A stretch of DNA of 64,000 bases from Flavobacteriales bacterium UBA6057 (GCA_002428995.1 DIYJ01000015.1:62001-126000); one strand, 5' to 3'. Counted from the stretch's first letter, positions 24,902 through 34,191 are shown. Translations and numbers: made by a program. The notes: a model not told the origin generated them from the sequence alone.

Positions 24902-24992
24902 CGGGGTCAAATGTAGCCAGCAAGCCATCTGCATAAGGCCGAAACCCGCACATTTGCAAACATTCCTTGATCTAAGCAGTTTGATCACCAGT

Positions 24993-26102
24993 ATGAAAAG
25001 CGGAGGTTTGCACATTGAGTCTATGAAGAGCTGGCTGCCAAAGGCCAACAAGCCGGTGGTTATTGCCGGGCCGTGCAGTGCAGAAACGGAGTCGCAGGTA
25101 TTGGAGGTGGCCAAAAAATTGGCTGCTACCAACAGGGTTTCGCTCCTGCGAGCCGGAGTCTGGAAACCACGAACGCGTCCGAATTCATTCGAGGGAATTG
25201 GTGACAAAGCACTTGCCTGGTTGATGAAAGCTGAACATCAGTTTGGCATCCCAGCCATCATAGAAGTGGCAAACGAAGATCACGTCAAGAAGGCGCTGGA
25301 TGCTGGTTTGAGACATCTCTGGATCGGTGCGCGAACCACCGTCAACCCTTTCTCCGTGCAGGGAATCGCGGATGCGCTGCAAGGTCAGGATATTCCTGTG
25401 TTGGTGAAGAATCCACTGAATCCTGATCTCGACCTGTGGATCGGTGCGTTGGAAAGGTTGAATAAGGCAGGGATCAAGAAGCTTGTGGCTGTTCACCGAG
25501 GATTCAATACCTATCAGGATCATGTGTTCAGGAACTCACCGAATTGGGAAATTCCCATTGAACTAAAAACCCGATTCCCTGAACTGGATGTCATTGTTGA
25601 TCCCAGCCACATCAGTGGAAAGCGTTCGCTGCTGCATGAAGTGTCGCAAAAAGCCCTTGACCTGAGCTTCGATGGCCTGATGATCGAGACTCATCCCAAT
25701 CCTGATGAGGCCTGGAGCGATCCCAAGCAGCAAATCTTCCTGGAGCAGTTTGAAGATTTCCTCACGCAGTTGGAGATTAGACAGAGTCACTTCGAAGACA
25801 CCATTGTCATCAATCAACTGGAACAGCTTCGGAAGTTGATCGACCAGGTAGATCACAATCTGATTGAAAACCTGAGTCGCAGGCTGGAGATTGTGGAACA
25901 GATTGGACACTACAAGGCCGAACACAATGTGACCGTGTTCCAACTTGAACGTTGGAGGCAAATCTTGAACGACCGCCTGGAGCACGGTGAGTCCAAGGGA
26001 TTGGAGCCAGAAATGATCAAAGCTATTTGGGGAGATCTGCACAAGGCATCCATTCAGTTACAAACCGAGATCGCCCAGCGACACCTGCGTGAAAACGACT
26101 AA
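24993..26102 (+). CDS. Bifunctional DAHP synthase / chorismate mutase
   Basis: 369 residues. The N-terminal domain (about 15-265) is a type I-beta DAHP synthase, marked by VVIAGPCSAETESQ, the LLRAGVWKPRTRPNSFEG segment, KNPLNPDLDLWIGA and VDPSHISGKR. It condenses PEP and erythrose 4-phosphate in the first step of the shikimate pathway. The C-terminal domain (about 280-369) is an AroQ-type chorismate mutase with the ENLSRRLEIVEQIGHYKAE helix. The fused form is standard in Bacteroidota and allows feedback control. An ATG at 25023 is an alternative start; the longer one fits the family length better. It is divergent from the iron permease. Confidence 0.93.
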   Translation: MKSGGLHIESMKSWLPKANKPVVIAGPCSAETESQVLEVAKKLAATNRVSLLRAGVWKPRTRPNSFEGIGDKALAWLMKAEHQFGIPAIIEVANEDHVKKALDAGLRHLWIGARTTVNPFSVQGIADALQGQDIPVLVKNPLNPDLDLWIGALERLNKAGIKKLVAVHRGFNTYQDHVFRNSPNWEIPIELKTRFPELDVIVDPSHISGKRSLLHEVSQKALDLSFDGLMIETHPNPDEAWSDPKQQIFLEQFEDFLTQLEIRQSHFEDTIVINQLEQLRKLIDQVDHNLIENLSRRLEIVEQIGHYKAEHNVTVFQLERWRQILNDRLEHGESKGLEPEMIKAIWGDLHKASIQLQTEIAQRHLREND

Positions 26103-26111
26103 TTTCGGTCC

Positions 26112-27347
26112 ATGTCTGCGGTAAGAGCCACCCTGCTTCTCATCCTCATTTTTCTTTCCTGCAACAGCTTACGGGCTCAGGTGGATAATGTGAACCCCAA
26201 GGTGAACATCATTGGGGGAGAGACATACTATTTGCATAAGGTGAAGAGTGGGCAGCAGATTGAGGCGATTGCCAAAGCCTACTACACGGAGGCTAAAATC
26301 ATCTCTGATGCGAATCCCGATGTTGTGAAGGGTTTAACCCCCGGAATGGAGCTTCGCATACCTTGCTCCTTCGAGTCGTATGATGCGATGAGTAAGCTTA
26401 AGGTAAAGCAGCAAAAGGCTGAGCCGCAATTGGTGGAGTCTCGTCCTCCCGAACCTGTTGCCCCACCTACGGGAACTTCAAAGAAGCAGGTCACACCATT
26501 GGAGGAAGCGGTTTCCCTGATCGATAGTGAAAAGCCGCGTGAAGAAGAACCCGAGATCACCGAAGAAAGCGAGCCCATAGTTGAAGAACCGATTTCATAT
26601 CCAGTTGCCACGCCTGTTGCGCAAGTGGCAGAAGAAGAGCAAGAGCCCGCAGATCTAGTCAATGAGGAGGCTGAACTGGAAGACCTTTCGAAGAGCATCA
26701 CGGAGAGTTTGGAGGCTCTGAAGAAGATCAGAGAACAACTGGAAGCTCCCGTGGAAGAAGAAGCTCCTAAAGATGACATGCCTGACATCCCTGCCTCAGA
26801 TCGCCTCAGCGAGTTGCTGTTTTTGGAGCAGGTGATGGGCGATTTTTTTGCTCCCGACAGTAGCGATACTGCGCTGCACATCAAGGAGTATTTCTTTGTG
26901 ACTGCCGATGCCGCAGGGAATCCCACGGAGTTGAAAGATGAGCGCACGGAGACCAACGAGAACACCAACATCATTGAGCTGGACGCCCTCAAAGGCATTC
27001 GTTTTGATGGAGTCAAAGAAGCCGGATTAACCGGAAGTCCGCAGCCCATCGGGTTGAACCTGGATGCCAGCAAATACGCGTATTCACTGAAGATCAAAAA
27101 GAAGCGCATCAGATACTACCGCACCTCCTTTTTCGTGGAGCATATGAAATCCGATCATCCCCACTTCGACTTGATCAGGAAGGCAGCAGACAGCGAAGGC
27201 AAGCGCGGCCGTTGTGAGTTGATCATTTATGACGGCACCATGTCTGCGAGTCTGCATAAGGCCTTTGAATACAACCCCTTTGCCGAGAAGGATAAAACAC
27301 TGAAGGAACAGCGGTTCATCGAGATTCAGCACATGGAATTCGAGTAG
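26112..27347 (+). CDS. Secreted LysM-domain protein
   Basis: 411 residues. A signal peptide (about 1-22, LLLILIFLSCNSLRAQ) is followed by a LysM domain (about 38-85, YYLHKVKSGQQIEAIAKAYY ... GLTPGMELRIP) that should bind peptidoglycan. A long Pro/Glu-rich linker (about 100-235) comes next, then a C-terminal domain (about 240-411) with no family I recognise. The lack of a transmembrane helix suggests a periplasmic protein. It begins ten bases after the DAHP synthase stop and is followed by recJ; both neighbours are likely unrelated in function. Confidence 0.82.
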   Translation: MSAVRATLLLILIFLSCNSLRAQVDNVNPKVNIIGGETYYLHKVKSGQQIEAIAKAYYTEAKIISDANPDVVKGLTPGMELRIPCSFESYDAMSKLKVKQQKAEPQLVESRPPEPVAPPTGTSKKQVTPLEEAVSLIDSEKPREEEPEITEESEPIVEEPISYPVATPVAQVAEEEQEPADLVNEEAELEDLSKSITESLEALKKIREQLEAPVEEEAPKDDMPDIPASDRLSELLFLEQVMGDFFAPDSSDTALHIKEYFFVTADAAGNPTELKDERTETNENTNIIELDALKGIRFDGVKEAGLTGSPQPIGLNLDASKYAYSLKIKKKRIRYYRTSFFVEHMKSDHPHFDLIRKAADSEGKRGRCELIIYDGTMSASLHKAFEYNPFAEKDKTLKEQRFIEIQHMEFE

Positions 27348-27387
27348 GCATCCTTGTTAGCTGGTTCTCAAACTTTACTTTCATAGA

Positions 27388-29136
27388 ATGCTCAAAAAAC
27401 GCTGGAAGCTCGCGCCACAACCCACTTCTGATGAAATCAAGGCTCTGCGCCAGGCCATCAATGCCAGTGAGCCATTGGCAAAGCTCCTTCTCCAGCGCGA
27501 CATCAAAGACTTTGAGACCGCCCGGAAGTTTTTCAATCCTTCTACCGATCAATTGCATCCACCCTTCTTGATGAAGGATATGCAGAGGGCTGTAGATCGC
27601 ATTACAAAAGCCATCGAATCAGGTGAGAATATACTCGTGTATGGTGACTATGATGTGGACGGAACTACCGCTGTTTCCCTGGTCTACAGCTTCCTTTCGA
27701 ATCAATACGATCAGGTGAGCTACTACATCCCCGATCGCTATGGCGAAGGATACGGCATTTCCATGAAGAGTGTGGACTATGCCAGCGATAATGATATTTC
27801 ATTGGTCATTGCCCTGGATTGCGGCATCAAAGCCGTGGAGCAGGTGAAGCATGCTGCCAGTCAAGGCATTGACTTCATCATTTGCGATCACCATTTACCC
27901 GGCAAAGAGCTTCCGGCTGCTCATGCCATTCTCAATCCGCTTCAGGAAGACTGTGATTATCCCTACAAGGGTTTATCCGGCTGCGGCATCGGCTTTAAGT
28001 TGTTGCAGGCACTGCTCACAGCCTGGGACTTGGAGCCTGCGCTTGCCTTTCATTACATCGATCTGGTTGCCGTGTCTACGGCCTGCGACATTGTACCGAT
28101 GGTAGGTGAAAACAGGGTGCTCACCCATTTTGGCCTCAGGCGTATGGAGCAGTCGTTAAGACCCGGTCTGCAGCTCATCATGGAAAATGGGGGATTGTGT
28201 AACGAAGGCCGGCTGAAGCGCATGTTGCACACCAGCGACCTGGTGTTTGTCATTGGGCCTCGGATCAACGCGGCAGGAAGAATGGATCATGGTTCAGTAG
28301 CGGTGGACTTACTCACCGCTGAGTCGTTGGACTCAGCCAAAGCTGCCTCCGAAAAAATCATCCAAAGCAATACAGACCGAAGAGACATCGACCTGAAGAC
28401 GCTGGATGAGGCGCTCAGCATGGTTAAGGGTAATGCACCGCTGGAACAAGCCAAAACCACGGTATTGTTTGGCGAGCATTGGCACAAGGGAGTGATTGGC
28501 ATTGTGGCTTCGCGCATGCAGGATCACTACTATAAGCCTACCATTATGCTCGCTGAGTCAGACGGTGTCGTCACTGGCTCCGCACGGTCGGTGAAGGGAT
28601 TTGATGTGCACAAGGCTGTGGAAGCATGCAGCGAGTTGCTGCTGAGCTACGGAGGGCATACCAACGCTGCCGGTTTGACCATGAACAGGGAGAATGTCGA
28701 GGCGTTTCAGCAGAAATTTGAGGAAGTAGTGGCGAGGGATATTGATGAGGCCGTGCTTGTTCCTTTTGTGGAGACGCATGTGGAGATCGGCTTTGATCAA
28801 ATCCATGATCGTTTTTTCCAGCAGGTGGAGCGCCTTGAGCCCTACGGCCCGTTTAATATGCGGCCTGTGTTTATGACCAAAGGTTGTCTTGACCGTGGAA
28901 GCACCCGGAGAGTAGGTGATGGCTCGCACCTGAAAATGGACGTTTTCCAAGAATCAAATCCTGACCAACGCATGCAAGGCATTGCGTTTGGTTTTGGAGA
29001 GCACTATGACCGCATCGCGAATGGAGAATCGTTCGATCTGGCTTATTCCTTGGAAATGAATGAGTTCAGAGGGAGAAAGACGCTGGAAATGACCGTTCGG
29101 GATATCCGCTTTAGCGCTGAAGCAAGCGATAGCTGA
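27388..29136 (+). CDS. recJ: Single-stranded-DNA-specific exonuclease RecJ
   Basis: 582-residue DHH-family 5'-3' exonuclease for recombination and mismatch/base-excision repair. Motifs: VYGDYDVDGTTAV (about 80-92), the ALDCGIK motif, ICDHHLPG (DHH motif, about 166-173), GPRINAAGRMDHGS, and the DHHA1 GGH motif in SYGGHTNAAGLTM (about 417-429). A C-terminal OB-fold (about 450-582) follows. All metal ligands appear intact. It ends inside the 3' end of the convergent anti-sigma-like gene (26-base overlap). Confidence 0.96.
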   Translation: MLKKRWKLAPQPTSDEIKALRQAINASEPLAKLLLQRDIKDFETARKFFNPSTDQLHPPFLMKDMQRAVDRITKAIESGENILVYGDYDVDGTTAVSLVYSFLSNQYDQVSYYIPDRYGEGYGISMKSVDYASDNDISLVIALDCGIKAVEQVKHAASQGIDFIICDHHLPGKELPAAHAILNPLQEDCDYPYKGLSGCGIGFKLLQALLTAWDLEPALAFHYIDLVAVSTACDIVPMVGENRVLTHFGLRRMEQSLRPGLQLIMENGGLCNEGRLKRMLHTSDLVFVIGPRINAAGRMDHGSVAVDLLTAESLDSAKAASEKIIQSNTDRRDIDLKTLDEALSMVKGNAPLEQAKTTVLFGEHWHKGVIGIVASRMQDHYYKPTIMLAESDGVVTGSARSVKGFDVHKAVEACSELLLSYGGHTNAAGLTMNRENVEAFQQKFEEVVARDIDEAVLVPFVETHVEIGFDQIHDRFFQQVERLEPYGPFNMRPVFMTKGCLDRGSTRRVGDGSHLKMDVFQESNPDQRMQGIAFGFGEHYDRIANGESFDLAYSLEMNEFRGRKTLEMTVRDIRFSAEASDS

Positions 29137-30415
29137 GACCGAGGCGGAACTGATGATTTCGATCATCAACTGATTCGGTTCCAAAGTAGTCATCGTCCGT
29201 CAGGTCAAAGAGTCCGATGCGTGCACTTGCATCCAGATTCAAACGCTGACTTAGTCTGAACTGATAATAGAGCATGCCTCCAGCGTCTAGACTGGCAAAA
29301 CCATCACGACCGAAGGACCGGTCGCTACCATTGGCCGTTTCTGATTCTTTGTAGACCTGAATCAACGGAGCGAATGCAATACCGAAGCCCAGAGTGTGGC
29401 GCTTAATGACATTGACTCGAAGGTCCAGAGTGATGTCCGCATAAGTAGCAGCTAAGCTGTTTTCTACCGCATTGCCTTCCTGGCTGATGCTCGAATTCAA
29501 GCCGCTTCTGCTGTGAACCGTGGTACCCATACCGAGCGATACCCTCGGCTGGAAGAACCACTGCACGTTTGCTCCGGCATAAGCTCCCAGCGGAGTTTCC
29601 CACGACTGTGATCCGCTGTTGGAGAGACGACTGCTGAACAGCAAACCACCGTGAGCCTCAACAACAAGTATTTTCCTTTTGTGCTCTCTCAGATCCACGG
29701 ATCCCGCACGATCAAGGATGTCGTTTTGAGCTCCAGCAAGATTTGTAATGCTGGACCAGGGCATCCGTTGCATGTCTCTTCGATTGGAAATAACCGGAGG
29801 AATGGTCGAATTCTTGGAGGCGAATAACTCCTGATTGGTTTTAGCCGAAGAAGAGGCTGCTTTTGCCAATGTAGCCGCATCCGTTTGAGGAGCTGATGAA
29901 GAAGGCTGCGATCTCTGCGTTTTCTTGAGTCCTATTGTCTGTGGATCACTCTCTACCAATCCATCTTTCGATTCTGGAGTCCTGGTCGTGGACTCAGCCA
30001 CATCAGCGTTGGCCTGATCCAATGGAGCAGAAACCGATTCAACCGACTCATCTGCTTGAACCGAGCTGCTCACACCAATTGCAGCAGGTTGTGAAGCGAT
30101 GACCTCAGATTCTGAAGACTCGGTGGATTCAACTGTGCGAGCAGGCGTTGCAGATGGCAGAAGGTGGGTTTGTGATTCTACCTTCACCTCTTTGTTGGTG
30201 TCTACAATCTCTGTTTCAGCAGGAAGAAGGAAAAACAAGCTACCTGTTACAGCAGCAACCGGCAATAGGAAAAGCCCGAGCTTTTTCCAGAACAGCCACT
30301 TGTAGTGCTTGTCGAGCAGTTGCTCTGCTCCGGCCCATCCCGCTTCGGAGTAGGCTACCTCACGCGAGGCGAGCTTTTGCCGAAAGAGATCATCTATGTT
30401 ATTGCCTTCTGCCAT
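29111..30415 (-). CDS. Anti-sigma-like membrane protein with barrel-like C-terminal domain
   Basis: 434 residues. The N-terminal 40 residues (NNIDDLFRQKLASREVAYSEAG) are cytoplasmic and of the type that holds a sigma factor. One transmembrane helix lies at about 45-64 (LGLFLLPVAAVTGSLFFLLP). A long Ser/Gln/Ala-rich linker (about 70-230) leads to a C-terminal domain (about 245-434) with alternating strands ending in HQFRLGLSYRLLQR, like an outer-membrane beta-barrel. It follows the ECF sigma gene by three bases, so an anti-sigma role is likely. A protein bridging the inner and outer membrane would be unusual. It could instead be a periplasmic beta domain. Confidence 0.75.
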   Translation of the reverse strand: MAEGNNIDDLFRQKLASREVAYSEAGWAGAEQLLDKHYKWLFWKKLGLFLLPVAAVTGSLFFLLPAETEIVDTNKEVKVESQTHLLPSATPARTVESTESSESEVIASQPAAIGVSSSVQADESVESVSAPLDQANADVAESTTRTPESKDGLVESDPQTIGLKKTQRSQPSSSAPQTDAATLAKAASSSAKTNQELFASKNSTIPPVISNRRDMQRMPWSSITNLAGAQNDILDRAGSVDLREHKRKILVVEAHGGLLFSSRLSNSGSQSWETPLGAYAGANVQWFFQPRVSLGMGTTVHSRSGLNSSISQEGNAVENSLAATYADITLDLRVNVIKRHTLGFGIAFAPLIQVYKESETANGSDRSFGRDGFASLDAGGMLYYQFRLSQRLNLDASARIGLFDLTDDDYFGTESVDDRNHQFRLGLSYRLLQR

Positions 30416-30418
30416 TCT

Positions 30419-30991
30419 TTATAGTGTCAGCGATGCAAATCTTGACATCGCCTTTTTCATCATTTCCTGGAGGCTTTTGCGTGCAAACGAAACATGCCAC
30501 TTGCTTGTTCCATTGCTGATGTTGAGCATTTCACCAATCTCCTTGTGCGTGAAACCGTCAATGGCGTAGAGGTTAAAAACCTTTCGGCTCATATCGGGCA
30601 AACGCTGGATCATTCGCTCCAGCTCTTCAGCCTCTAGTTGCTGGGCTGCTTCGTTGAAATCTACCTGATCGAGGTTTTGAACCTCATCAATGTCGATCCC
30701 GGTCATCGCATCCCTGCGCTTCTGATCCTTTCGAAACTCATCAATGATCGCGTTGATCATGATGCGGCTCATCCAGGACTTGAAGGGAACACTTTCCTTG
30801 TATTTGTCGAGGTTGGTAACCAGCTTAAGGAAACCAAGATTGAGCAGCGCTTCAGCATCTTCCCGTTGATTGCAATAGCGCAAGCATATAGCCATCAAAT
30901 AGCCATAACAAAACCTGTAAAGCTCATTCTGAGCTTTGCGATTGTTTTTTCGGCATCGCAACAATAAGTCAGCATCGGGCTGCATATCCAT
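30419..30991 (-). CDS. ECF-type RNA polymerase sigma factor
   Basis: 190 residues. Region 2 (about 10-80) includes AQNELYRFCYGYLMAICLRY and the -10-binding helix FKSWMSRIMINAIIDEFRK. Region 4 (about 125-180) includes LPDMSRKVFNLYAIDGFTHKEIGEMLNISNGTSKWHVSFARKSL with a clear helix-turn-helix. It directs transcription of an unknown regulon and should be held inactive by the membrane protein encoded three bases downstream. An internal Met at residue 3 is an alternative start. Its regulon cannot be told from the window, although its own promoter is a likely target. Confidence 0.92.
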   Translation of the reverse strand: MDMQPDADLLLRCRKNNRKAQNELYRFCYGYLMAICLRYCNQREDAEALLNLGFLKLVTNLDKYKESVPFKSWMSRIMINAIIDEFRKDQKRRDAMTGIDIDEVQNLDQVDFNEAAQQLEAEELERMIQRLPDMSRKVFNLYAIDGFTHKEIGEMLNISNGTSKWHVSFARKSLQEMMKKAMSRFASLTL

Positions 30992-31141
30992 ACAAACGTT
31001 GAGAAAACCGTCAACGTTGCTATTTTATTGATTACACCGGTTTTGAAAACGCTCATTTCCTCGTTTCAAATAACAGAAAATCAGTTCCGGCAGTGGACAC
31101 GGAAGGAAAATGAGAAGGGTTGGGTAAGAGAGAAAAAAACT

Positions 31142-31390
31142 TTACTGAAGCACGAAATTTACCGGCTCCACGCTCTTGATCTCCGGTACCAGCCTGCGAA
31201 TGGCATCTTCTACACCATTCTTAAAGGTCATGTTGTTCATGGAACAATTGCTGCACGCCCCTTTAAACTCAATGCGCAGTACGCCTTCGTCTGTGAGCTC
31301 AACGATCTCCAGGTCGCCACCATCTTCTTTCAGGAAAGGTCTGATCTCTTCGAGAGCAGCTGCCGCCTTGTCTAGTAATTCACTGTTCAT
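31142..31390 (-). CDS. NifU C-terminal-domain Fe-S scaffold protein
   Basis: 82 residues, the whole length of a NifU C-terminal (Nfu) domain. The Fe-S cluster motif is CSNC (residues about 46-49) in FKGACSNCSMNNMTFKNGVE. The N-terminal helix (LDKAAAALEEIRPFLKEDGGDLEIVEL) is typical. It can hold and pass on an Fe-S cluster in the cytoplasm. It starts 28 bases after the stop of the mrp gene, and the two Fe-S functions are probably an operon. Confidence 0.93.
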   Translation of the reverse strand: MNSELLDKAAAALEEIRPFLKEDGGDLEIVELTDEGVLRIEFKGACSNCSMNNMTFKNGVEDAIRRLVPEIKSVEPVNFVLQ

Positions 31391-31418
31391 CCTCTTGTCT
31401 TCTTTTCAAAAGTATGCA

Positions 31419-32486
31419 CTACGCATCAATTGACGTGGTTCTCAACAAGTTATCGATCATTTCGTTCAGAGCTTGGGCTTGAGGTGTGTGTTCTTGCAGC
31501 ACTGCAGGCCTGCCAACGTCCCCTGCTTCCCTGATGCTCTGCACCAATGGGATCTGCCCGAGCAGACTTACGTTCATCTCTTCAGCCAGCTTTTTGGCTC
31601 CGTCCTGGCCAAAGATGTAGTACTTGTTTTCCGGTAATTCTGCCGGAGTGAACCAGCTCATGTTTTCCACAAGACCGAGCACTCTAACCTTGATGCTGTC
31701 GAGCTGGAACATGCCAATGCCTTTTCTTGCGTCTGCCAGGGCCACCTCCTGCGGAGTACTGACGATGATCGCGCCATCGAGTGGAATTTGCTGTACGAGT
31801 GATAAGTGCACGTCCCCGGTTCCAGGAGGTAGGTCGATGAACATGAAGTCGAGCTCATCCCAATGCACATCAGTAAACATTTGAGAGAGTGCCTTGCTAG
31901 CCATGGGGCCTCTCCACACAATAGCTTGGTTGGCTTCTGCAAAAAAGCCAATGGAGAGCATTTTCACACCATAGCTTTCGATCGGCACCATGCGGTTATC
32001 ACCATCGCGTGTTTCTACGGTTGGCTTTTCATTCACGGCATCAAACATCAGCGGCATGGAAGGACCATAGATGTCAGCGTCTACTAAACCAACTTTGTAG
32101 CCACGTGCTGCCAGCCCAGCAGCAAGGTTCGCACAAATGGTGCTTTTACCCACACCGCCCTTTCCGGAGGCTACCGCAATCACTTTCTTCACCTTGGGTA
32201 AAATTTTGCGCTGTTCTGCGCTGCGCTCAGCGTTGGTCGGTAGGGAACCGATTTCTGCCAACACGGCTACGTCCTCACCAAGAAATCTGCGCACTTGGTG
32301 GATGCAAGCCTCTTCCAATCGCTTGCGATAGTGCATGGCGGGATTGCTGGCCTTTACCTCAAACGATATCGTATTCCCTTCTACCTTCACGTTCGACACG
32401 AGGCCGAGGGTCACAATGTCTTTCTTCAACTCTGGCTCCACAACATGTGAGAGCGCTTCTAATACCAGTTCGTGTTTGTTGGGCAT
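31419..32486 (-). CDS. mrp: Mrp/NBP35-family ATP-binding Fe-S carrier
   Basis: 355 residues. A DUF59/MIP18 domain (about 1-80) precedes a P-loop ATPase of the Mrp/NBP35 family with Walker A VIAVASGKGGVGKSTICANL (about 103-122), the FIDLPPGTGD segment and LSLVQQIPLDGAIIVSTPQ. It loads Fe-S clusters into target proteins. The paired cysteines (CxxC) that E. coli Mrp has near its C-terminal part are replaced by ELPENKYYIFG, as in other Bacteroidota. The NifU-like gene lies just downstream. It is cytoplasmic, with no signal peptide. Confidence 0.94.
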   Translation of the reverse strand: MPNKHELVLEALSHVVEPELKKDIVTLGLVSNVKVEGNTISFEVKASNPAMHYRKRLEEACIHQVRRFLGEDVAVLAEIGSLPTNAERSAEQRKILPKVKKVIAVASGKGGVGKSTICANLAAGLAARGYKVGLVDADIYGPSMPLMFDAVNEKPTVETRDGDNRMVPIESYGVKMLSIGFFAEANQAIVWRGPMASKALSQMFTDVHWDELDFMFIDLPPGTGDVHLSLVQQIPLDGAIIVSTPQEVALADARKGIGMFQLDSIKVRVLGLVENMSWFTPAELPENKYYIFGQDGAKKLAEEMNVSLLGQIPLVQSIREAGDVGRPAVLQEHTPQAQALNEMIDNLLRTTSIDA

Positions 32487-32505
32487 GTTCTTCTACTCGA
32501 TCTTT

Positions 32506-33051
32506 TTAAAAGAGGGCTTTTAGTTCGGTGGCATCGTTGGGCTTCATTCGGCCTGCAAGAACCAGGCTCAACTGTTTCCTGCGCAGGGCGGCCGCATGAC
32601 GTTCTTTTTCAACATCTGATTCAGGGATGAGTTCAGGCACCTCAATCGGTGTCCCGATCTGATCTACGGCCACGAAAGTGAAAATGGCTTCGTTGCACTT
32701 CTTCTTTTCACCGGTCCGGTGGTCTTCCACCCAAACGTCAATGAAGACTTCCATGCTCGAGCCAAATGACCTTGACACATTGGCTTCAAGGGTTACAAAA
32801 TCTCCAAGCCGAATGGGTTGATTGAAAGAAATGTTGTTCACGCTGGCTGTGACTACCACACGACCAGAATGGCGGTGCGCTGCCACGGCTGAAATAACGT
32901 CCATCCAATACATGAGTCTGCCACCCATGAGGTTGTTCAGCGTGTTGGTGTCGTCTGGCAAAACGATGTGCGTGGCTGTTGCCCGCGATTCGCTCGGTGT
33001 TTTCTGCTTGTTCAAGGTCGATTTCTTTGGTCGCAAAGGTAGGATTGACAT
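32506..33051 (-). CDS. Acyl-CoA thioesterase (hotdog fold, YciA/BACH type)
   Basis: 181 residues. The core (about 25-150) is a hotdog domain: THIVLPDDTNTLNNLMGGRL with the catalytic Asn/Asp region, the helix MYWMDVISAVAAHRHSGR, VVTASVNNISFNQPIRLGDFV and FGSSMEVFIDVWVED. It hydrolyses acyl-CoA thioesters, most likely medium- or long-chain, in the cytoplasm. A charged C-terminal tail (about 150-181, KERHAAALRRKQL) is typical for this group. It begins 24 bases from the divergent hemJ gene and precedes mrp after a 20-base gap. Confidence 0.9.
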   Translation of the reverse strand: MSILPLRPKKSTLNKQKTPSESRATATHIVLPDDTNTLNNLMGGRLMYWMDVISAVAAHRHSGRVVVTASVNNISFNQPIRLGDFVTLEANVSRSFGSSMEVFIDVWVEDHRTGEKKKCNEAIFTFVAVDQIGTPIEVPELIPESDVEKERHAAALRRKQLSLVLAGRMKPNDATELKALF

Positions 33052-33074
33052 TGGTCTGCTTTACTTTCGGCCCA

Positions 33075-33605
33075 ATGGGAATTCTCTACATCAAAGCATT
33101 GCACATCGTGTTTGTGGTGTCTTGGTTTGCGGGACTGCTCTACATCGTTCGGCTTTTCATTTACCACACGGAGGCTGAAGTAAAACCCGAGGTGGAGCGC
33201 AACGCCCTGCGGGATCAGTTCAGGATCATGGAAAAGAGGCTGTGGTACGGAATTACCTGGCCTGCAGCCATACTCGCCACCATTTTTGGGTATTGGATGG
33301 TCATCAGGTTCAATTACTGGAATCAGCCCTGGATGATGGTAAAGCTGGCGCTTACTACGCTCCTGATGGTCTATCAGGTGATCACTCACATTCACTTTCT
33401 CAGGCTGCAGAAGGATATCATCCGCTGGAACTCTCTGCACCTCCGCATTTGGAATGAAGTCGCTACGCTGTTGTTAGTAGCAATCGTATTTGTTGTGACA
33501 CTGAAGAATGCAATGGACTGGTTGTATGGTGTTTTGGGTTTCTTGCTTTTGGGAGTGATGCTCATGCTGGCCATCCGCATTTACAAACGGCTTCGCAAGA
33601 AGTGA
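33075..33605 (+). CDS. hemJ: Protoporphyrinogen oxidase HemJ
   Basis: 176 residues from the ATG at 33075. Four transmembrane helices (about 1-22, 55-75, 85-105, 125-170 in two parts). The HemJ signature at the N-terminus is YIKALHIVFVVSWFAGLLYI, with H8 the heme-binding or catalytic His, followed by RLFIYHTEA. The second signature is the EKRLWYGITWPAAI segment. HemJ oxidises protoporphyrinogen IX to protoporphyrin IX, the penultimate step of heme synthesis, at the inner membrane. Upstream frame extends to 32979 but the longer start overlaps the divergent thioesterase gene and is rejected. hemN and hemB are also in the window. Confidence 0.92.
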   Translation: MGILYIKALHIVFVVSWFAGLLYIVRLFIYHTEAEVKPEVERNALRDQFRIMEKRLWYGITWPAAILATIFGYWMVIRFNYWNQPWMMVKLALTTLLMVYQVITHIHFLRLQKDIIRWNSLHLRIWNEVATLLLVAIVFVVTLKNAMDWLYGVLGFLLLGVMLMLAIRIYKRLRKK

Positions 33606-33614
33606 GTTAAAAAA

Positions 33615-33647
33615 TACACAGACATTAAGTGTAGATACATACTTTTG
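33615..33647 (+). promoter_or_regulatory. Probable promoter and operator of the MarR gene
   Basis: A perfect -7 element TACTTTTG lies at 33640-33647, 13 bases before the MarR ATG. Just upstream are two inverted repeats: TACAC (33615-33619) with GTGTA (33629-33633), and TGTAGATACA (33630-33639). They fit MarR autoregulation. No good -33 box is seen. Confidence 0.45.
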
Positions 33648-33660
33648 TTCAAATTTGAGT

Positions 33661-34113
33661 ATGGCGTCTATTGAAGAGGAGATCAAGCAGAAGAAGTTTG
33701 ACAACGAGTATCACAAGTTATTGATCAACATCATGTTCACTTCCAGCTGGCTTTCCGGGTTGCAGGGAGTTTTTTTCAAGAAACACGGCCTCACAGCGCA
33801 GCAATACAACGCCCTCCGAATCCTCCGCGGTCAGCACCCTAAGGCGGCAAGCGTGAACATTCTCAAAGAGCGAATGATCGATAAAATGAGCAACGTTTCG
33901 CGCATCATCGACAAGCTCAAAGACAAGCAGCTGGTGACCCGCAAACCGTGTAAAGATGATAGACGGCAGGTGGATGTCAAAATCACAGATAAGGGCCTGC
34001 AAATCCTGGATGAGATTGATAGCGAAATGAAGATTTGGGAGCAAGGGCTCCACAACATTTCCGAAGAAGAAGCGCAGTCCGTTAACGCCATTCTGGATCG
34101 CTGGAGAGGATAG
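33661..34113 (+). CDS. MarR-family transcriptional regulator
   Basis: 150 residues from the ATG at 33661 (a TTG two codons earlier is also possible). The winged-helix core (about 40-110) has LTAQQYNALRILRGQHPKA, SVNILKERMIDKMSNVSRI with recognition helix, and the wing VTRKPCKDDRRQVDVKIT with the DxR motif typical of MarR. It likely represses its own gene or a neighbour in response to a small ligand. Its target genes are unknown. The gene lies between hemJ and the primary sigma factor. One Cys (near residue 99, KPCKDD) could matter if it is redox-sensing, but that is speculation. Confidence 0.9.
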   Translation: MASIEEEIKQKKFDNEYHKLLINIMFTSSWLSGLQGVFFKKHGLTAQQYNALRILRGQHPKAASVNILKERMIDKMSNVSRIIDKLKDKQLVTRKPCKDDRRQVDVKITDKGLQILDEIDSEMKIWEQGLHNISEEEAQSVNAILDRWRG

Positions 34114-34191
34114 TAGAGTTAATGTTCCGGTAATTTTCCTAACACATCTGAGCTGTTCTTTCGGAGCAGTAATGAAAGTTCTCAAGGTCAA

